NCBI GenBank assembly: GCA_034440635.1
Contig: JAOTON010001679.1
Location: 620,001-684,000, forward strand
DNA length: 64,000 bases
Origin: Lepas anatifera
Lineage: Eukaryota > Arthropoda > Thecostraca > Lepadidae
Direction of reading: 5' to 3'
Shown piece by piece: positions 1 through 11,417 of the stretch. Positions within the stretch are counted from its first letter, which is position 1. The number at the start of each line of letters is the position of its first letter. Below the pieces are notes generated by a model. It did no database searches. It was given only the letters and a program-made list of their open reading frames with translations, and was not told where the DNA came from. Position numbers and translations under genes: made by a program.

Positions 1-1212
1 ATCTACTACCACTGAGTCACATATCTACTACCACTGAGCCACACATTTACTACCACTGAGCCAATCCTCCCTTGAGCCACACATCTACTACCACTGAGCC
101 ACACATTTACTGCCACTGAGGCACACATCTACTACCACTGAGCCACATATCTACTACCACTGAGCCACACATTTACTACCACTGAGCCACACATTTACTG
201 CCACTGAGGCACACATCTACCACCACTGAGTCACACATCTACTACCACTTAGCCACACATCTCCAACACTGAGCCACACATCTAGTACCACTGAGCCACA
301 AATCTACTACCACTGAGCCACATATCTACTACCACTGAGCCACACATTTACTACCACTGAGCCACATATCTACTACCACTGAGTCACACATCTACTACCA
401 CTGAGCCACACATCTCCAACACTTGGCCACAGATCTACTACCACTGAGCCACACATTCACTGCCACTGAGCCACACATCTACTACCACTGAGCCACACAT
501 CTACTACCACTGAGCCACACATCTACTACCACTGAGCCACATATCTACTACCACTGAGCCACACATTTACTACCACTGAGCCACACATCTACTACCCCAC
601 TGAGCCACAGATCTACCACTGAACCACACATCTCCAACGCTGAGCTACAGATCTACTACCACTGAACCACACATCTACAACCACTGAGTCACACATCTAC
701 TACCACTGAGCCACACATTTACTACCACTGAGCCACACATCTACTACCACTGAGCCACACATCTCCAACACTGGGCCACATATCTACTACCACTGAGCCA
801 CAGATCTACTTCCACTGAGCCACACATCTATTACCCCTGAGCCACATATCTACTACCACTGAGCTACAGATCTACTACCACTGAGCCACACATCTACTAC
901 CACTGAGTCACACATCTACTACCACTGAGCCTCACATGTACTACCACTGAGCCTCACATCCACTGCCACTGAGTCACACATCTACTACCACTGAGCCACA
1001 CATCTACTACCACTGAGTCACACATCTACTACCACTGATTCACACATCTACTACCACTGAGTCACACATCTACTACCACTGAGCCACACATCTCCAACAC
1101 TGAGCCACAGATTTACTACCACTGAGTCACACATCTACTACCACTGAGCCACACATCTAGTACCACTGAGCCACACATCTCCAACACTGAGCCACACATC
1201 CACTACCACTGT
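1..1212. repeat. 22-bp minisatellite, about 55 copies
   Basis: The unit CCACACATCTACTACCACTG plus two bases repeats head-to-tail from the first base of the window until the array decays at about 1,212. Variants include one-base changes and a shorter form with CTCCAACACTG. The array is cut by the window edge, so its true length is unknown. On the minus strand each unit contains TGGCTCAGTGG, which matches the tRNA A-box consensus, but no B-box is present. The unit is not a multiple of three and contains frequent TGA codons, so coding is not supported. Confidence 0.95.
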
Positions 1213-1489
1213 TACTTGGGCAGTTGGCTGTCAAATGGAGATAAGGCATGTCTTCAAGGTAACTACTTCGTTTTGGACGTCAGTTTTCTGCTGTCGGTGT
1301 TGGTGTTCACACTTTTGTGCGACATAGGAGTGGTAGAATGCCACGGGATTAGAGGACTTATTGCGCTGACTAGATTATTTACTTTTTCCAGATTCTTGGT
1401 CCCGGCGCCAGTCCCAGCGCTGGCAGGCCTCGACTGGTCCCGACAAGATCCAACGTGGTCCTGGCATTGGTCCCGGCAAAATAGTCGAG

Positions 1490-2703
1490 TTAACCCGCGC
1501 CCCACCGGGGGTCCAGCGCCACCTTTGCCCCACGGGAGGCCATCGATGCCCCCCCTCTAACTCCGACAATATGGGCGTTAGCGCAAATCTGAAAGTGCAA
1601 TAGAAAGCTTGCGTGAATTCAGTACGAAATTTTTCTCATGTTTCAGTGCTCAGGTCAATGGTTTGACCTCCAGAGTTCAAATTAGGTCAAGATCGGCTAT
1701 TTTCACTCAAATATGCAATGCTTAAGCAAACTGGGCATAACTCTTATGCCATTAGAGCTATTGAAGTCTGGTAAAGTACATTTGATAGGAAGTTGTCAGT
1801 ACTTTTCCCACTATGTGAAACGTAAAGACCTCCCGCCAGTGGTTTGACCTCCAGAGGTCACCTCGTGACCTAAGATGACCGGAGGTCACGAAAGGTCAGA
1901 AAGTGACCTTGCCGTATATCAAATGAAAGCCAATGACGAGACAAACACAATGGTGTTTGTTTCAGCGCTCTAGCTTATACAGGTCAAAAGTTATCGTCAA
2001 AATACTGTTTTTGACCCCTGGTGACCTTGGATGACCTTGGAGAGGTCAAAGGGCAAATATGGCCCCTGGAGTCCGTGAAAGGGTGTCCAAGAACGCTTTT
2101 CTGATCAAGCTAAGCATTTTCAATCGCTTTTGTAACTTTTAGATCCTCGCAGCAAGCCGAATCAAATGATATATGATTTGACCTTGCTAGGTCAAATCAA
2201 AGATTTGATCTGACCTGAGGTCAGGTCAGGGTCAAATTATATAAAATGCATATCATTAGAACTGCAAAGCCAAGGCAAGTCTAATGAAGCTAAAATAAAC
2301 GCTCTATCACCATCTGTTACTGAGTTATTCAGTAAAAACCATATTTCCGATGTTTTACCAATGGAGAGGTCATGCTTCGTACCTGACCTTAGGTCATCAA
2401 TATAAAAACTACCGGAGCATATCTTAGAGAACTTGGTGAGCCCATTATGTGATATAAGTTTCAATTGGATAAGTTCACCCTGCTCTGACTTATGCTATCT
2501 TAAACTTTTTTTGAGGTCGGGTCACTTGACCTGTACTGGTGACCTGACCTGAGATGACCTATCCTTAAAATTTTCACAGAAGTTGCAAAAATGATGAGGA
2601 AAAAGGTATACCAAGTACGGCGGCGCTGCGCGCTGCCGTTTTTCTGCTGTCTCCGAAAAACCCGAGGGGGCGGGTACCCGCCCCCCGTCAATGCGCGTGT
2701 TAA
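1490..2703 (+). mobile_element. Chimeric TTAA element: left half family A, right half family B
   Basis: The element starts with TTAACCCGCGCCCCACCGGG, as in the complete family A copy at 27,590-28,619, and follows that copy to about 2,143. It then switches to family B sequence, matching the copies at 38,509 and 51,096 from their AGCAAGCCGAATC segment onward, and ends with the family B terminus GTCAATGCGCGTGTTAA. Both outer ends are still TTAA. No transposase is present. Open frames inside it, including the frame at 1,216-1,560 that runs into it, are incidental. Confidence 0.85.
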
Positions 2704-4599
2704 GGTTCCGTGCCAGCGTTAACCCACCCAAAACCCCCTGGATCGAAAAGAGATCTCCAGCCCTGGCCATGGTATGCCATTTCTCGGCACGACACCTCCC
2801 ATGACGTCATTAATGAACAGCCCCGTATAGGTCTAAGTAAGACAATTTAGGTGTCCGTAGTTAGCCATCTTAGGTTATTCATTCGTCAAATGCTAAGGGA
2901 AAACTAACTTAATTTGTTAAAAATTAACTTATCTCAATCTAATTTGGGCCCCAAGAAACATAGATCCTAGTTAATACTATAACGTTCTCCAATCCTCAGA
3001 CAGCAGCCGGAGGCAGTTACTGAATAACTGTCTCTGCGGAGGCAGTTCTTCAGTAACTGCGGGGACACAATCATCATCGACTGACTTACTGGACGCTCCA
3101 ACAGTTCCAGCCGAAGTCGATGTTTCCCATGTACTGCCCCTACTTGACGGGGACTACCGTCAGAACAGATAGGCTTTTGGTTGAACTGATCTTTTGAAGT
3201 CGGTTTATTCTTTGCGTTGTGCTTTCAATTTCTTATTCCTGTTTTCGAAACATAATTGGATGTGCTTGGGGTTTGTAATTTTATTTTAGTACCGAAGTGG
3301 AAAACGTCAAGGGAACGTCCATCCAAACTGTGAACCAAAGCAGGTCATTTTCATGCCTCAATAGAAATTAAAAATGTCTTTTGGTACATTGATTCTTTGG
3401 TCTTTGGTCCTCTGCCTCCTCTGTTGGTGAACCGCACCAAATGCCACTAATCTAATACACTACTATCACAACACAGCCCCTTCGCTATTCATTTGCTTCC
3501 ACACAGGACCTGAATAATATTGATTCCACCTTGCTTCAAAACAAATGTTTTATACCGTATGCTGTTTACGTTCCTTGCTCTTAATGAAGCTTTACTGAAG
3601 CCGAAAACGAAAGATGAAAGAAAAAGAAAAACTAGCAAATATTTTTGTAAACGGCACACCCTTACCTTACGAAAATTTCCACAATCCCATATGCTCATGT
3701 AGATGCATGTTTCCTTAGCAACTTCAAACCATAGTCTCCGCTGAGCACCACACGCGTGCGTGTCGTCGGTTGGCCGAAGTGCTAGTCGGCTATCGGTGGG
3801 GCGCGCCGGGTGGCCGATTTTTACGCGCATGGCGTCAGTCTTTGGCTGATTAGACATCGATAAATTCAAGAAAGCAGCATTTAGTTGATGTTATTAGAAG
3901 GCACAGGCACAGGGAAACATTTTTTTGTATATTATTTTAAGGCGAATCACTGGCCACACTTGAAAAAAATTGTTTCAAAACTTGAATACAAATTTCCAAA
4001 AACTTAAAAACAATTATTTTTGAGAAACCAAATTCTTAAATTCTTAAAGCTGGATAATCGAATGTTAAAAACAATCAATTTTTAAATGAGCATCCATAAC
4101 GAACAGCTAGACAGAAAATAATGATTGTATGCCACCATGCTTTGCAAAAAAATACAGATTTTCACGATTTCCAGCAAGCTGTAATTCCAAAACCCGTATT
4201 TTGAGAAAAGAAATATTCCCAAATCTGAATGTTACGCCACTAATCACCCTGTCTACGAAGTTGGAACGATATCTGAGACTGTGCTATGTACAATCCAGGT
4301 GGTGCCTGGTCGATTTGTCCTGGAACGCCCCTACTGGGATACACTTTTTGACGAATTGATTTCGAAAACCGACACCCTCCGACTCGAACGAGCCCAAAAC
4401 GGCGGCCAGGCTGACCACTGGAGCACGTTTGAGAACTCCCGCCTTAAAACCCCAAAAATAATTGGGCTGAACCTCACTCGAAAGCCGGAGAAAAATCCAC
4501 AGATTACGCGAATTCTACAAGTTACAACATCAAAATTCACACGCGCTCAACTTCAACAGATCAATAATTCCGAAAAAAGATACGCTCATACCGGCAGGG
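2704..4599. other. No recognisable gene; short hairpin near 3,013-3,060
   Basis: This is non-repetitive, mostly AT-rich sequence. GCAGTTACTGAA (3,013-3,024) and its exact reverse complement (3,049-3,060) can form a 12-bp stem with a 24-nt loop. A 126-codon minus-strand frame at 3,489-3,869 has one hydrophobic stretch but matches nothing I recognise. A segment near 4,290-4,325 resembles one near 9,445-9,480, suggesting an old interspersed repeat. Confidence 0.5.
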
Positions 4600-5035
4600 C
4601 TGTACGTAACTCACGAACTGTCGGACAGCCCCACGTTAGGATAACACTTTTCCAAAACTCCTTTTCATTCCAACAACTTCAAGAGACTTGAACAACCTGC
4701 CCATTGAAATTTGCACACTAGACGCTGCAACTTTTAAACGTAAAATTTATCAGTACTTTGAACAGATCCCAGCCCAAAAAATATTTTTCATTCGGCTAAA
4801 GAAATGGGCACCAACTTCACACCCAAAATACGAGTAGGTGCTTCTCCACTTAACTCCCATTGCTTCCAAATAATGCTAACACCCTCCCCACAGTGCCCCA
4901 GTGGCTCTAGTATTGAATCAGTGAAATTATTTGTCCTTGAGTGCCCTCTGCATAAGGACGCACGTGTCGAACCTTTTCAGACCCTCATATTTTTAGGCTT
5001 AAATCTCCAAACACTTTCCCCTCCAGTACCTTCTT
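4600..5035 (+). pseudogene. Non-LTR retrotransposon (LINE) C-terminal remnant
   Basis: The plus strand shows two adjoining parts of a LINE polyprotein tail in different frames. About 4,650-4,770 reads IPTTSRDLNNLPIEI followed by TFKRKI, the usual end of the reverse-transcriptase/thumb region in CR1/Jockey/I-type elements. About 4,820-5,030 reads RVGASPLNSHCFQ followed by ECPLHKDAR, the Cys/His region many LINEs carry at their C-terminus. A frameshift near 4,680 and another near 4,800 break it. The catalytic core is absent, so it is a dead 3' fragment. It sits just upstream of the GPCR minisatellite and exon. Confidence 0.7.
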
Positions 5036-5419
5036 ATATCTGGTACTGGCACCGATGTAGGCAGTGGACGAGAGATGGCCAGAACATTCCAAAAATTCGT
5101 GGTAAAAACAAGAAGATTCTTTTGAGACCTTCGGAGCAGTAGCGGAGCGCCGGCTGGCTCGGTGGCGGGCGCCGGCCAGGTGGTGGGCGCGTCCGGTGGG
5201 CTCCTGTCCACAGAACGCAGTCGGTGATGCGCCTCGGTTCGGTCTGGAGCTGTTGTGTGAGAAAGTACCACGAATGTTCTTGTTGTTCTTGGAGTGCATG
5301 TGTGTTTACGTGCCATGTAATGCCCAAGATGCCCCTGAGAGCGGTGCCATGAGTTAAGTCCTTCCAGGCTCATGTACCAATCTCGGCATAAATTTCGCAA
5401 CAAAATTGTCTGCTGACAA
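5036..5419. other. No recognised feature between LINE tail and 39-bp array
   Basis: A GC-rich patch at about 5,140-5,220 (GGCGGGCGCCGGCC and similar) is followed by ordinary sequence. Minus-strand open frames run through it into the tandem array and look like by-products of the repeat. If the GPCR gene is real this is probably intron. Confidence 0.35.
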
Positions 5420-5925
5420 ATATGTCTGTATCTGTAGACCGTGGGCCGGCAGGTGTCAGTGTTCACTCTGACCGTACTGGCAGGTGTCAGTGTTCCCTCT
5501 GACACAGACCGTTGATTGGCAGGTGTCATTGTTCATTCTGACACAAACCGTCGATTGGCAGGTGTCGTGTTACTCTGACACAGACCGTTGATTGGCAGGT
5601 GTCGTGTTTACTCGACACAGACCGTTGGCCGGAGGTGTGTGTTTATCTGACACAGGCCGTTGACTGGCAGGTGTCAGTGTTCACTTGACACAGACCGTTG
5701 ATTGGCAGGTGTCAGTGTTTACTCTGACACAGACCGTTGACTGGCAGGTGTCAGTGTTCACTCTGACACAGACCGTTGACTGGCAGGTGTCAGTGTTTAC
5801 TCTGACACAGACCGTTGACCGGCAGGTGTCAGTGTTCCCTCTGACACAGACCGTTGACCGGCAGGTGTCAGTATTCATTCTGACGCAGACCGTTGGTCGG
5901 CAGGTGTCAGTGTTTACTCTGACAG
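5420..5925 (+). repeat. 39-bp tandem array carrying copies of a 3' splice site
   Basis: About 13 units of GACCGTTGACTGGCAG followed by GTGTCAGTGTTCACTCTGAC. The second part of the unit is the first part of the GPCR exon that follows (GTGTCAGTGTTTACTCTGAC), and the first part ends in GGCAG, the exon's presumed acceptor. The array therefore looks like amplification of an intron/exon junction. Units from about 5,685 on are exact 39-mers and keep one open frame (TQTVDWQVSVFTL per unit). Units at 5,540-5,680 carry small deletions that break it. Confidence 0.85.
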
Positions 5926-6101
5926 CGGTAGCAATTGACCGTCACCAGGCGATTGTCCACCGACTGATCAACCATCAGTCTCGCCAGAGGACCAAGGTCA
6001 CCATACTGGCCATCTGGGTGTTCTCCCTCAGCCTGGCCTTGCCGCAGGCGCTGTGGCTGCGGGCCTGCCTCTTCTGGGACGCCGGCATCAACATGTACAA
6101 G
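5904..6101 (+). CDS. Exon of a class A GPCR (TM3 end to TM4), neuropeptide-receptor type
   Basis: The 66-codon exon reads VSVFTLTAVAIDRHQAIVH and then, after a basic loop, LAIWVFSLSLALPQA. That is the cytoplasmic end of TM3, the DRY-box position (here DRH), intracellular loop 2 and TM4 with its conserved Trp and Pro, as in rhodopsin-family neuropeptide receptors. Such receptors sit in the plasma membrane and signal through G proteins. The acceptor is CAG at 5,901-5,903 and a candidate donor is AAG|GTCGGT at 6,101/6,102; both ends are phase 0. Oddities are DRH instead of DRY, and Arg where ICL2 usually has Pro (VHRL). The other helices are not visible in the window, so the locus may be a fragment or have long introns. 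The exact subfamily is undecided. Confidence 0.65.
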
Positions 6102-6749
6102 GTCGGTCCCAGCAGTGTTGCTGACCTGCTGATATTCCTGGGACATATGGGGAAATGAATGTCACAGAATACCACTCGTATCATTGAAAACATATAGCCC
6201 GTTCTACCCTCGTCCCGGGGAAGGGTGCTGTAACACCACCCGGGGATATTTTACAGGGCCCAACTTATCACTGACCGGTGGCGCAACTTTCCCGAAAATT
6301 TGGAGTTTGGGTCATCTCAATTCCGATCAGGCCAGGTCAAGTGACCTTAGCTACAAAATTGTTTCCGGCGTTACCAGTGAAAACAAGTTTAATTCATTGA
6401 TCAAATTTTCATATCGCATTGGGTAATTGGTAGACGAAGGCCGAGGTATGCTAGCAGTATTATTATACTGTTTTAACTATTAATCAGCCTAACGTTTCTC
6501 TTTTACAGCCTCGTGAGAGGACCAAATATCAAAATTCATTTCACAAATACAATACCTGAACCCATAAGACTATAACTATAACACATAAGACTATAGGCGA
6601 ACCAAAGGGGAGCGGCAAAAAGAAGCACTTGCCAAGGAGAGGCTAAGTCACATGTCAAAGTCGAGGTCACTAATATATATTTTTATAGCAGCTTCCAGAT
6701 ACGTGAATACACTCAGAAGCTCATGGGTTTTAAAACAATACACATATCG
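6102..6749. other. Intron-like spacer with TGACC-rich segment
   Basis: No coding or RNA feature is recognised. About 6,215-6,400 has a GC-rich start and GGTCAAGTGACC-type sequence resembling the interior of the TTAA families, so it may be an eroded copy. I could not find clean termini. Confidence 0.35.
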
Positions 6750-7100
6750 ACTACGATCCGGAGTGGTCGCCTGACAGCTACCGAAACACTATTGACTATG
6801 ATCCGGAGTGGTCGCCTGACAGCTACCGAAACACTATTGACTATGATCCGGGTGGTGCCTGACGCTACCGAAACACTATTTGACTATGGTGGTGGTGCCT
6901 GACAGCTACCGAAACACTATTGACTATGATCCGGGTGGTCGCCTGACAGCTACCGAAACACTATTGACTATGATCCGGAGTGGTCGCCTGACAGCTACCG
7001 AAACACTATTTGACTATGGTCCGGAGTGGTCGCCTGACAGCTACCGAAACACTATTTGACTATGGTCCGGAGTGGTCGCCTGACAGCTACCGAAACACCA
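6750..7100 (+). repeat. 45-bp tandem array, about 8 units, mostly in frame
   Basis: The unit GACTATGATCCGGAGTGGTC continues with GCCTGACAGCTACCGAAACACTAT. The 45-bp unit equals 15 codons and reads DYDPEWSPDSYRNT. Units near 6,845-6,900 carry deletions. The last unit runs into AGGGACAGAG|GTAAGA, a good 5' splice-site match (GT at 7,109-7,110). It may be an expanded exon segment downstream of the GPCR exon, but no acceptor is obvious at its left end. Confidence 0.85.
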
Positions 7101-7426
7101 GGGACAGAGGTAAGAAAAAGTCCGAACGTGCCAATATAGTTGGGAAAGATCTTCAGCTGCCGGGGAGTCTAAGCATTTTCTTTCTTCCTCTACTGCAGTA
7201 TTTCTGGTCTTCTGAAATGTGAACATCATGTCTTACTTTTACTTATGTGGTACTTTTGAGCTGTGGATTTTCCTACTTTGTGGACTATTTGGCCTTTGAA
7301 CGTCTAGATAGTTATTCATGGGGACGTTCTAGCCTTGACTCTTTGTTCTTGAGGTCGAATTAAAATGTGTACTCAAACGTTGATAAGTTTTGAAGTGCTG
7401 CGGCGAGGAGCATGATGATGAGTTGC

Positions 7427-8396
7427 TAAGATGTTCCCTGGCCTCTCCCCTCGAATCCAGAAATGTAAAAAACACTGCAGATTATATATTCGGGCACAGC
7501 CCTTCATCAGAATCGTGGAGTAAATATCAATAATTATCAGTCCTAGTATAGCCAGACAATTGGCTTCCACAAAAATGCGTTTTAGAATGAATCGTTAAAA
7601 ATAAGATTGGATGTCGTGACAACAACGATATTGGTACCTCTAACCTAAAAGCAATGCCGACAATACGACAAACCTAGACCAGTATTTGTGACAGACTTTT
7701 CTATTATTTCAGCCAAACACTAGCTTTTGATTAACAATGAAAAACTCACTGAAGTACCTTAATCGGTTATTTGAATATTTCGGTTCTTCTTATTTACTTT
7801 TTCCGTCGACTGCAGCTAAAATGCTAACCAAAAACTACCTATTCAGCACTAGTAGACGTGATACTAGATCGGTGTAAAAACTGCATACTTTCCCCTTTAA
7901 CATGATGCTATATTTTTACAATAAAAGCCTCCCTCGAATTATTTAGTTAAGATTGTACCTAGTGGTCAAGGTCAACTTTTTTGTAATTGATAAACCCATT
8001 TTCCACAGTCTGCTCCTCTGGCCCAACGTTAAGCGTCGAAAGAGTATACGTGTGACTGCAAAAAACATTATACATTTTATATTATACTAATTCAACAACC
8101 CTTGCCCATAGTATGTACCTCTTAAACAAATGCAACTTTTATAGCTAGTTAATGTGATCAACCATTGGTAAATACTTTTCCTTAGCCTGTACCTCTAGCC
8201 ACGACATCCAATCTTGTTTTTAACGATTCATTCTAAAAGGCATTTTTGTGTGAAGCTCAATTCGAGGTCTGGCTATACTAGGACTGATAATTATTGATAT
8301 TTACTCCACGATTCTGATGAAGGGCTGTGCTCGAATATATAATCTGCAGTGTTTTTTACATTTCCGGATTCGAGGGGAGAGGCCAGGGAACATCTT
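7427..8396. mobile_element. Foldback element: about 200-bp inverted arms
   Basis: The left arm (about 7,427-7,622) begins TAAGATGTTCCCTGGCCTCT and ends near ATTGGATGTCGTGAC. The right arm (about 8,194-8,396) is its imperfect reverse complement, from CACGACATCCAATCTTG to CCAGGGAACATCTTA. The arms flank about 570 bp of AT-rich sequence with no recognised gene. This suits a non-autonomous foldback or MITE-like element or an inverted duplication. I did not find a clear target-site duplication. Confidence 0.7.
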
Positions 8397-11300
8397 AAAA
8401 TGTGGACTATTTGAGCAGTTGACTATTTGAACATCGCGTGAATTCACATATCTGTAGTCGTTCTGCTTCATTATTTTCACTGGCGCTAGCACTAGCAAAA
8501 CGCTGTTTTCATCCATTTTAAACGAATCAGAGGCCGGGGAAATTTTCGAGGGCGGTCGATCTGGGGTAGGCTGGGGAGCATTTCAGCCAATCAGCCAATC
8601 CGTTCGCACCGCGGTGAAAGAGTTGGGGTAAGTTGGACCTCGGCTGACAAGCTGGCACACGCGTTGCAAATTGTTATAGAGCACTATGCAAAAAGTGCGC
8701 CGGACTCGTCTACATAGTTGCTTAGGATGTGGATTCGTGGACTCTATTGCTTTGGTTGGGGTTTGAACCTCGCGGTCAGAGGTCAAGAACATGTCAGGCT
8801 GGCTACCAACATATCCTTGATGGGGCCAATATGGCTACCTGAAGTGAAATAAACATTTTTGTGAACTAAGGCCTTAAATTGCTCCCAGAAAATATATTTT
8901 CAATCAAAATTTTCTAAAAAATATATTATCTATTTTTTAGCAACCGATTACAAAAGTAATCGCTTTGTTTGCGGTCTTAAACATAAAGCTGTACTACCGC
9001 AGTGTTCAAAAACCGTCTGCATACCTACCTTAGGTGCCAAAATTTTGGAATTAAGAGCAAGAACGCATTTTTAAAATTTTTTATCGAAATATATATTATG
9101 AAGCTAAATTTTTGAGGTGTCTAAAAGGGCAATTTCAACTGCGAAAAGGTCAAGCTAGGTCAAAAAAGAAAAGGTCAAACAAATGAAAAGTCAATATTTT
9201 TAGAATTTTGTTTTTTTTTCAAAATAATGTATAATTCAAGACGAGCTCAATGATATACAAAACTTGTTAATCAAGCAATGCGTTTTGGAGTTATGAAGCA
9301 TCAAAGGTGAGTCTACAAGGTGACCTCCTGAAAATGCCTCGGGCTATATCTCGGTCACCGTTGGTGGGAGGGGGCTAAGATTCTCACAGGCGTGTTCTTA
9401 GCCCAAAACTACCCCGGAAACAAAGTTTCAGATTTTTTCTAGACATGGTGGTGTCAAGCCTTGGTCGATCTGTCCTGGAATCCCCCATATGTCTTAGTGA
9501 GTGAAAATGTACTCTCAAAAAGGGGAAGCATGAAAGGAATTAAACTTACAGTGATTTGGAGACTAATGAATTACATATTGCATACTCTTAGTACCAAACA
9601 GCGAAAGGTTTAGCATATGTGCAGTGATTACAAGTTGTATGTGCTGTAATACAAGCATGTGTCCATTAGCTGTGCAAATTAATCAGTCAAAAATTTTATC
9701 AAATACCCAATACAAAAAGACATGAAAAATAATATGTGCCGTCAGAGTCTAGTACCCTTACTGCAACGGCTTGCTATGATCAATAATTGCTTAGATTATC
9801 ATTGCTAAGATAGCAGACAACCACCATTTGACTGCAGCAGTCACCATGCTGAGACGTAAGCTACTTGAAGGATACATTTAATTAACATTTTGTTAAAAGA
9901 ATACATGTAATTCAAATATCTCCGATGCCTGCAACCAAATATAGGCACTCATACAGAGGACAAGTACATCCTAATACCACAACCATCATCCAGCAAATCC
10001 TAGAAAGGTTGAAGCAGATCAATAAGCATCACCACATTCACCTGCTCAATGGATATTTTTGTGGAATCATCACAATTTTGTTAAGGTTGATTTGATAAAA
10101 CTTACTTAGGTAGGCACCAAAGAAACCTACCTGCAGTTTACCTGACTTCATGTGCACCAAACAGCATATAATTTTCTAGGTGCAAAGCCAGAACTTGCAA
10201 CTCTCATCTCCACAGGTCTACAGTTTGGATATCTCACATGCACTTGATTAGAATGTGTGCTCTAATTGACACCCTCAAATCACACTACCTACTCTCCTGG
10301 GCTTTTGAGAACTGGCAGACTTCACTTTGTCCTACGTTTCTCTGGCTGCGGCATAATATATAAGAATTGGTAGTGGGTTTACCACCAGCAACAAAACCTA
10401 TTTTGATTTAGGTCAAACTAAATCTACAGCCTCATAGTAAGATACCCCCACACAGCAGATTCAACACGTATTTCTGACTGTTTTCTTCTCGCTACTCCCG
10501 CGCCAGAAACGCAAGACTTGGTGGTTACCCAAGTGGCTACCTGTGGTCCCTAATCGTAATTTTCGTTGCCGGTCTAACTACCAGACCATCTCTAATTCCG
10601 CAAAACGAGTCTTCAAGTACAACGTAAGCAGTGGAGTTACTATCTTATGCGGAGTAATTTCACTATGAATCCTGATATAGACTCTAAAAGTTTTCTCTTT
10701 TTGTTCAAAATAAATCGTCAAATTCATATAAGAGGAGGAATATTACCGTTCTCATGTCATCGCAATTTAGAGTACCTTTTTCTCATGGCTTTATACGGGT
10801 CAATTTCGTTGCCAATGTGGTTACCTACCCATCTCTAACTTAGCTGTGAAATAACGCGGTGAGTAAGGATAAATTATTTGCCAATAATTTGTATCGTCTG
10901 TCACTAAAGTTATAATGGTACCTAAAATCAGTCAAGGTACTATTGCATGTTATGGATCGTTCTTTTTATGTGGCGGTAAGATCGTGGAAATACTTAATTA
11001 TCCGTGATTGGCTACCTAAGTTCTGGTCCTTGAACCTCATTTGGCTACCCACGAGCGTGGGCGAGTTGACGAGATTCTTGACCTCTGCTCGCGGTGAAGA
11101 ATTATTATTATGGCCTTGGTAGTAATAGAGTAAGGAAACTGGGACTAGTTGGGGCGTATGCTTGATGCGCCCACGCGCGGCACTCGGTCCATACTGGTTT
11201 CATATAATTCCTGTTATTTTTCCAGAATCTTTAAAAAGTGGGCCTGGAGTGGACTTTCAGCCGGGTATTGACTGACCAATGCTCAAAATGGGTGACAGGG

Positions 11301-11417
11301 GGAGCATGATAAAATGATTTACCTATTAGACATTTGGTAACATCTCAAGTTAAGCATGCATTACTTTTGGTGCCTACCTACCTTCTTGCAAGTAAAACTC
11401 AAGTTCGCTTTGATAGC
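8397..11417. other. Non-coding stretch; tandem CCAAT boxes at 8,583-8,600
   Basis: No recognisable coding exon. CAGCCAATCAGCCAATCC at 8,583-8,600 has two CCAAT boxes in a locally GC-richer context, which can bind NF-Y type factors; no transcript start is visible. About 9,110-9,330 is rich in AGGTCA and may be an eroded relative of the TTAA families. Similar phrases recur near 10,545-10,600 and 10,797-10,845 (CGTTGCC ... CCATCTCTAA), suggesting an old duplication. Everything else appears unique. Confidence 0.4.

Noticed and set aside
1..1212. Possible CRISPR array
   Set aside because: Units are contiguous with no unique spacers, and the context is an animal genome. The other tandem arrays fail for the same reason.
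1216..1560. 114-codon plus-strand frame after the 22-bp array
   Set aside because: Its second half lies inside the family A/B chimeric element and the first half has no recognisable domain.
3489..3869. 126-codon minus-strand frame as a membrane protein
   Set aside because: Only one short hydrophobic stretch, no family resemblance and no splice or promoter evidence.
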